Origin: Maribacter sp.
GTDB taxonomy: Bacteria > Bacteroidota > Bacteroidia > Flavobacteriales > Flavobacteriaceae
Direction: 5' to 3'
DNA length: 64,000 nucleotides
NCBI GenBank assembly: GCA_011050675.1
Contig: DRFI01000020.1
Location: 434,001 to 498,000, forward strand
The notes under the pieces: model-generated
Databases searched by the model: none
What the model saw: only the letters and a program-made list of their open reading frames with translations
Told to the model about the DNA's origin: nothing
Program-made: the position numbers and the translations under genes
Shown here: in pieces, positions 59,667 to 64,000 of the stretch
Layout: the number at the start of each line of letters is the position of its first letter
Position numbering within the stretch: position 1 is the first letter of the stretch

Positions 59667-60410
59667 ATGAAGCCTAAGTTTATCTGCCTAATCATTTGTA
59701 TTCTTCTTTTTGCCTGTAACAACAAGAACACCCTTTCTTTTAAACCATTGTCAATTGCTACCGATTCTTGTGAAAACTGTACTACCGTAACTATTGATAT
59801 CCCTAAGGCTACAGGCAACACCAAACTAAGTGAAACCATTAATTCTGCTTTAGAAGGAGAAATTATTGCTCTATTAAATTTTGATGAAGAGAGCAATGCG
59901 CAAAATCTTGAAGATGCTAAAGAAGCTTTCGTTTTTGATTACCAAGAACTAAATGGCAAGTTTCCAGAAGAATCCATGCCATGGGAGGCTAAAATTGAAG
60001 GTACTATTGCTTACGAAAACGAAGAAATAATTACCCTTGAAATACAATCATATATTTATACAGGCGGGGCACATGGCTATGGCACTAACCGGTTTTTAAA
60101 TTTTGACAAAGTAAAAGGCATTGAATTGTACCAAGAAAACTTATTCAAAGAGATAGATGGTTTCAAATCTTTTGCCGAAACCTTATTTAGAGAACAAGAA
60201 AATATACCTACAACAGGTTCTATTAACGATACTGGTTTTATGTTTGAAATCGATAGTTTTTATTTACCCGACAATATTGGATATACTGAAAACGGATTAA
60301 TTCTATTTTACGAACCTTACGAAATTGCATCTTTTGCAGATGGTCCAATTATATTGACCATACCTTACGCAGATGCAAATCCTTTTTTAAGCTTCCCACA
60401 AAAACCTTAG
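59667..60410 (+). CDS. DUF3298/DUF4163-domain lipoprotein
   Basis: 247 residues from the ATG at 59667; the frame runs upstream to 59604, but this ATG gives the lipoprotein signal (FICLIICILLFAC). A DUF4163-like N-terminal part (about 35-140) and a DUF3298 C-terminal part (SYIYTGGAHGYGTNRFLNFD, FYLPDNIGYTENGLILFYEPYEIASFADGP) are typical of RsiV-like extracytoplasmic modules. It may sense or bind cell-envelope ligands; there is no linked sigma factor. It is convergent with DinB with a 2-base gap. Confidence 0.85.
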   Translation: MKPKFICLIICILLFACNNKNTLSFKPLSIATDSCENCTTVTIDIPKATGNTKLSETINSALEGEIIALLNFDEESNAQNLEDAKEAFVFDYQELNGKFPEESMPWEAKIEGTIAYENEEIITLEIQSYIYTGGAHGYGTNRFLNFDKVKGIELYQENLFKEIDGFKSFAETLFREQENIPTTGSINDTGFMFEIDSFYLPDNIGYTENGLILFYEPYEIASFADGPIILTIPYADANPFLSFPQKP

Positions 60411-60412
60411 TA

Positions 60413-60868
60413 CTATTGCTTTAACAACAAAGATATTTGCCCAATATGGAGCCCTTCATGAAATAAATTAAAAGCGATGGCATCCTCTACATTTCTTAGC
60501 GTTACACGAGCGCTTGTGGCATATTCATTAAATGTTTGAAAAAGCGCAGTATCATAATCTTCAATAAGCCATTCTGCCGTTGAAATTAAAAAATCTGCAA
60601 CCACCATGATCTCCTCATCTGTGGCGGTACCGTCTGGAACAGTTCCCTTACTAAATTTTGCAATCAAATCATCTGGCACACGCATTTGTAAGCCACTGAA
60701 TTTATATATCAAAATTTGTTGGGTAACCACGGTATGCGCAATGTTCCAATAAATATTATTATTAAATCCTTCTGGTATTTTAAGTAGCTTTTCTTTTGGT
60801 GTCTTTGTCAATATCGCATGTAGATTTCTACGATTTTGTAACATTACTTCAAAAATATTCTCTGTCAT
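60413..60868 (-). CDS. DinB family protein
   Basis: 151 residues from the ATG at 60868 (MTENIFEVM); the frame is open to 60904. A four-helix DinB/YfiT-like bundle with the three metal-ligand His in NIAHTVVTQQ and FHEGLHIGQ. Members are metal-dependent, often damage- or thiol-related enzymes. No thiol synthesis genes are nearby. The function is unassigned. Confidence 0.82.
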   Translation of the reverse strand: MTENIFEVMLQNRRNLHAILTKTPKEKLLKIPEGFNNNIYWNIAHTVVTQQILIYKFSGLQMRVPDDLIAKFSKGTVPDGTATDEEIMVVADFLISTAEWLIEDYDTALFQTFNEYATSARVTLRNVEDAIAFNLFHEGLHIGQISLLLKQ

Positions 60869-61005
60869 CATTTCACATTTAAATGCATTGTAAAAGTAGC
60901 ACAATTAATGATATTTAAGTTTCTTTGTACTCCTAACGTCGTTTTCAAAAACTAATGTTTTAATCATCTATAGCATTAAAAGCACTGTTCAAAATATCCA
61001 AAAGC

Positions 61006-61359
61006 ATGAAAAAAATATACCATTTAAGTACTTGTTCTACCTGCCAGAGGATTATTAAAGAGCTACAACCACTTACTGATTTCGAATTACAGGATATAAA
61101 AACAGAACCAATTACCGCTTCTCAATTAGAGCAAATGCATAGCTTTTCTAACAGCTATGAATCTTTGTTTAGTAAAAGAGCAGTTTTGTACCGTGAGAGA
61201 AACTTAAAAGAACAAAGTCTTACGGAGGCGGATTTCAAGAACCTAATTCTTGAACAATACACCTTTTTAAAACGACCTGTTATCATTGTAGAAAACCAAA
61301 TTTTTATTGGAAACAGTAAAAAAGTGGTTGAAGCCGCTAAAATGGCAATTCACTCGTGA
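61006..61359 (+). CDS. ArsC/Spx-like thioredoxin-fold protein
   Basis: 117 residues. It has CSTCQRI (CxxC, residues 9-12), a thioredoxin-like fold and the conserved FLKRPVIIVENQIFIG segment of arsenate reductase/Spx relatives. The Arg pattern is not the full ArsC one, and no ars operon surrounds it, so a redox or regulatory role is as likely as arsenate reduction. The EamA gene overlaps by four bases (GTGA). Confidence 0.88.
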   Translation: MKKIYHLSTCSTCQRIIKELQPLTDFELQDIKTEPITASQLEQMHSFSNSYESLFSKRAVLYRERNLKEQSLTEADFKNLILEQYTFLKRPVIIVENQIFIGNSKKVVEAAKMAIHS

Positions 61360-62258
61360 ACAAAAGACTACTGGCCATACTTGCTGCCATTGGCGCAACT
61401 ACCATCTATGGTGTAAACCACACTATTGCTAAAGGGATTATGCCCCATTTTGTACAGCCTTTTGGTTTTATTATCCTAAGGGTTACGGGTGCCGCTATTT
61501 TATTCTGGCTGATTTCACCTCTAGGACCAAAAGAACGAATTGACCCTAAAGATTATTTACGTATGTTCATCTGTGCCCTATTAGGCATGGCTATGAATAT
61601 GTTGGTCTTTTTTAAAGGGCTATCGCTTTCCACCCCTATTAATAGTGCCGTTTTAATAACCACTGTGCCTATTGTCGTTTTAATTCTATCGGCAGTAATT
61701 TTAAAAGAAAAGATTGCAGGCAGGAAAGTTTTAGGTATCGCCATAGGACTGCTTGGTGCTCTAGGTTTAATTTTATTTGGGACTGAAGTTAGGCAAGACG
61801 CCCCAAATATTCCTCTTGGGAATTTCATGATTTTTATGAATTCTATATTCTACGGCTCTTATCTCGTATTAGTCAAAGTACTTATTACCAAATACCATCC
61901 GTTCACTTTCATGAAATGGCTATTCTCGTTAGGTGTACTCATATGTCTACCATTCGGATATGAGGAATTTATGGAAATATCATGGAGCACACTACCATCG
62001 GAAGCTTATTTTGGAATTGGTTTTGTAATTCTAGGAACTACATTTTGTACGTACCTATTTAACATTTTTGCACTAACCCAGTTAAAAGCTTCTACATTAA
62101 GTGCTTTTGTTTATGTTCAGCCTTTGGTAGGTATTTTTTATGCCGTATTAACAGGACAAGATACAATCACTACTATAAAAATAGTAGCTGCCTGTTTTGT
62201 TTTAGTTGGGGTTTACCTTTCTAGTAAAAGACCAAAGAGACAAGTTCAAGAAACTTAA
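61356..62258 (+). CDS. EamA (DMT superfamily) transporter
   Basis: 300 residues with ten membrane helices in two EamA halves (about 5-140 and 150-290). The start GTG overlaps the ArsC-like stop as GTGA, and the first helix LLAILAAIGATTIYGVNHTIAKG begins at once, supporting this start. It probably exports or imports small metabolites; the substrate is unknown. The end overlaps the convergent regulator by 4 bases. Confidence 0.92.
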   Translation: MNKRLLAILAAIGATTIYGVNHTIAKGIMPHFVQPFGFIILRVTGAAILFWLISPLGPKERIDPKDYLRMFICALLGMAMNMLVFFKGLSLSTPINSAVLITTVPIVVLILSAVILKEKIAGRKVLGIAIGLLGALGLILFGTEVRQDAPNIPLGNFMIFMNSIFYGSYLVLVKVLITKYHPFTFMKWLFSLGVLICLPFGYEEFMEISWSTLPSEAYFGIGFVILGTTFCTYLFNIFALTQLKASTLSAFVYVQPLVGIFYAVLTGQDTITTIKIVAACFVLVGVYLSSKRPKRQVQET

Positions 62259-62872
62259 ATATGTGATTTTTTAGCATTCTCTAAATGAAGCGATATTGAT
62301 TTTACAGCTTGCTCTTCATCACGGTGATGCATCGCTGATACTAAATTAAGATGTTCTTGCATAATTTCATTCAAGGGTCTATTTAACCCCACAAGATCCA
62401 TAAAGGATAAGATTTTTGCAGATTTAAACAGCTGATATAATGCTCTATTACCACAATTTTTAGCAATAAACTCATGAAAATATCTATCTATCTTATAGAA
62501 GACATAGCTATTTTTTGGACCTTTTTCAAATGGTACAAGAAGATTTCTTAAATCATCAATTTTAGATTGTGGCGCGTTACGTGTAAATAGTTTTACCGTC
62601 ATTGTTTCCAATGCTATTCTACAATCAAACATTTCTGCAATTTCTTGTTCACATAATTCCCTTACCAAAAGACCATTGTCCAAACTCCCTACAAGTAGGT
62701 TCTCTTGTTTTAGCTGAAGTAGTACTACAGGTATGGTGTCGTCTTTAATATTTAAAGTGTGCGATAGCCTAAGTTCAGTTATTAGCTGACCAGGCACCAA
62801 TTTTTTGGTGACAATCAACTTTTTAACTTTACCGTATGTCTCTTGAAATACTTCTTCTGGTAGGCTAACCAT
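62255..62872 (-). CDS. GntR/FCD-like transcriptional regulator
   Basis: 205 residues. The N-terminal winged helix follows the GntR layout (VPGQLITELRLSHTLNI), but the usual SRTPVREAL recognition segment reads KDDTIPVVL. The C-terminal FCD domain is helical and keeps the expected ligand-binding His (YFHEFIAKN, SAMHHRDE, SISLHLENA). It may regulate the convergent EamA transporter or the upstream thioesterase; this is unproved. The altered recognition helix means DNA binding may differ from typical GntR. Confidence 0.8.
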   Translation of the reverse strand: MVSLPEEVFQETYGKVKKLIVTKKLVPGQLITELRLSHTLNIKDDTIPVVLLQLKQENLLVGSLDNGLLVRELCEQEIAEMFDCRIALETMTVKLFTRNAPQSKIDDLRNLLVPFEKGPKNSYVFYKIDRYFHEFIAKNCGNRALYQLFKSAKILSFMDLVGLNRPLNEIMQEHLNLVSAMHHRDEEQAVKSISLHLENAKKSHI

Positions 62873-62924
62873 TAATTACATTATAATTTGTCATTTAAAA
62901 ATAACCCATTTAATACCTCAATTC

Positions 62925-63398
62925 CTATAAATTTTTTGGAATTCTCGCGAATTTTCTTGAATCTTCTTTTGTAAGGACCCTAAAACCTTCTACTTTTTCT
63001 AAGGCGCTAAATTTACTAAGTAAATCATTTGTTAAACCTGTCAGCTTTCTAGCTTTCAAATCTATCCAAGCTCCCATCATTTCACAACGCGCTATATTCT
63101 CGCCTTTATGATTGTAAAAATTATGATGAAACTCAAAAAACATTCCATCTTCGCTTAAACCCATAACTTCTAGCGAAACTTTTATTGGTTTACCAGGGAA
63201 TGCTTCTTTAAAATAATACACATGCTCATAAAATACCACAGGTCCTATTTCATGGGCAGCCATTATCTTATGATCAAAACCTTGTTCTATTAAAAAAGCC
63301 ATACGAGTATGGCTCATAAAATTAATATATGCCGAATTGGCCAAATGACGGTTTGCGTCAACATCGCTCCATCTTATCTCAAAATCTTTAAAGTACAT
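62925..63398 (-). CDS. Acyl-CoA thioesterase, 4-hydroxybenzoyl-CoA type (hotdog fold)
   Basis: 157 residues from the ATG at 63398 (YFKDFEIRWSDVDANRHL); the frame is open to 63434. WSDVDANRHLANSAYINFM is the 4HBT active-site pattern with the conserved Asp. The protein is a single hotdog domain, so probably dimeric or tetrameric, cleaving acyl-CoA or acyl-ACP. The chain length preference is not visible. It lies 123 bases from the divergent nitronate monooxygenase gene. Confidence 0.88.
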   Translation of the reverse strand: MYFKDFEIRWSDVDANRHLANSAYINFMSHTRMAFLIEQGFDHKIMAAHEIGPVVFYEHVYYFKEAFPGKPIKVSLEVMGLSEDGMFFEFHHNFYNHKGENIARCEMMGAWIDLKARKLTGLTNDLLSKFSALEKVEGFRVLTKEDSRKFARIPKNL

Positions 63399-63520
63399 AT
63401 TTATATTTTTTGTTATGCATGCATAATACCCCATAAAAATAACATAGTTTTGAAATCTAAGAAATAAAGAACACCGTTTTTTATAGTTATTTTTAAGTCT
63501 CTTTCAAAATTCATATCGTT

Positions 63521-64000
63521 ATGTCAACAAAACCTGCTTTCATAAAAGAATTATCCTTACCAATAGTTGCAGCGCCAATGTTCTTAATTTCTGGACCACA
63601 ATTGGTCATTGAATGCTGTAAAAATGGTATTGTCGGCACTTTCCCTGCCTTGAACCAACGTACAACTGAAGGATTTGAAGAATGGGTTGTTGAAATTAAA
63701 TCTGCTTTAAAAACTTTTGAAGAAGAAACAGGTAAAAAAGCTGCTCCGTTCGGTGTAAATTTAATTGTGCATGCTACAAACCCAAGATTAGAGGCAGATA
63801 TTAAAATATGTGTAAAACATAAAGTTCCATTAATTATCACTTCATTGGGTGCTGTTTCACAAGTAGTTGATGCTATTCATAGTTATGGCGGATTAGTCTT
63901 CCACGATATTATTAAAAAACGACACGCAGAAAAGGCTGCAGAAGCTGGTGTTGACGGGTTAATTCTTGTTGCAGCTGGTGCTGGTGGTCATGCAGGTAGC
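63521..64000 (+). CDS. Nitronate monooxygenase (2-nitropropane dioxygenase) family, 5' part only
   Basis: 160 codons from the ATG at 63521 to the window edge. An FMN TIM barrel start is visible: LSLPIVAAPMFLISGPQLV, CKNGIVGTFPALNQRTTEGF, PFGVNLIVH and GVDGLILVAAGAGGHAG (FMN-phosphate and His loop). The enzyme oxidises nitronates or related toxic nitroalkanes; relatives also include FabK-like reductases. The C-terminus lies outside the window. Confidence 0.9.
   Translation, partial: MSTKPAFIKELSLPIVAAPMFLISGPQLVIECCKNGIVGTFPALNQRTTEGFEEWVVEIKSALKTFEEETGKKAAPFGVNLIVHATNPRLEADIKICVKHKVPLIITSLGAVSQVVDAIHSYGGLVFHDIIKKRHAEKAAEAGVDGLILVAAGAGGHAGS

Overview
The window is a 64 kb piece of a low-GC chromosome from the Bacteroidota, most likely a marine Flavobacteriaceae. 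Reasons: many TonB-dependent receptors with N-terminal carboxypeptidase-regulatory-like domains, lipoproteins of Bacteroidota-only families (DUF4270, DUF5689), a long type-2 isoleucyl-tRNA synthetase, rare Shine-Dalgarno sites, and a few matches to the Bacteroidota promoter (TTTG, 19-21 bases, TAnnTTTG). There is no rRNA, tRNA, insertion sequence, phage, integrase or CRISPR array. Most of the window is core chromosome with conserved order rather than a genomic island.

Layout. 1-4.2 kb: a TonB receptor followed by a truncated GDSL lipoprotein gene. 4.4-9.2 kb (minus): glmS, a DUF4270 lipoprotein and a short GT5-like protein. 9.3-14.3 kb (plus): panC-panD, a flippase-like membrane protein, a secreted esterase-like protein, a 56-residue membrane protein and radA. 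14.3-16.2 kb (minus): a 35-residue membrane peptide, a Tas-type aldo/keto reductase and exonuclease III. 16.4-25.1 kb: a small outer-membrane barrel and a TonB receptor, glyS, a coiled-coil membrane protein, ComF, a Big_5 lipoprotein, an omega-amidase-type hydrolase and an ankyrin protein. 25.3-28.4 kb: a four-PAS histidine kinase followed by two near-identical single-domain response regulators.

28.4-33.7 kb is the most system-like stretch: a TonB receptor and a DUF5689 plus lamin-tail lipoprotein face a secreted EEP-fold nuclease across a 36-bp palindrome. I infer an envelope system for degrading and importing nucleic acid or phosphoester material. 33.7-42.4 kb holds a DUF1080 protein, a four-helix membrane protein, another TonB receptor, pgi, an M23 peptidase with an unusual zinc-site motif, a tryptophan 2,3-dioxygenase-family protein and a DUF3108 protein. 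42.5-42.75 kb may encode a small RNA. 42.8-46.8 kb: an outer-membrane patatin and uvrC. 47-53 kb: a regulatory-looking region with repeats, a 28-residue membrane peptide, 5-formyl-THF cyclo-ligase, lspA, a DUF4097-like protein, a zinc-less DksA/TraR-like protein and ileS. 53-64 kb: a repetitive helical lipoprotein, a haem-receptor-like TonB protein, recO, gdhA, a trans-sulfuration enzyme, a DUF3298-type lipoprotein, DinB, ArsC-like, an EamA transporter, a GntR/FCD-like regulator, a thioesterase and the start of a nitronate monooxygenase.

The strongest single observation is that the IleRS has the HXGH signature rearranged to GXHH (GIHH), the form linked to extreme mupirocin resistance in IleRS2 enzymes. 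Functions come from motif recognition by eye; no database search was run.
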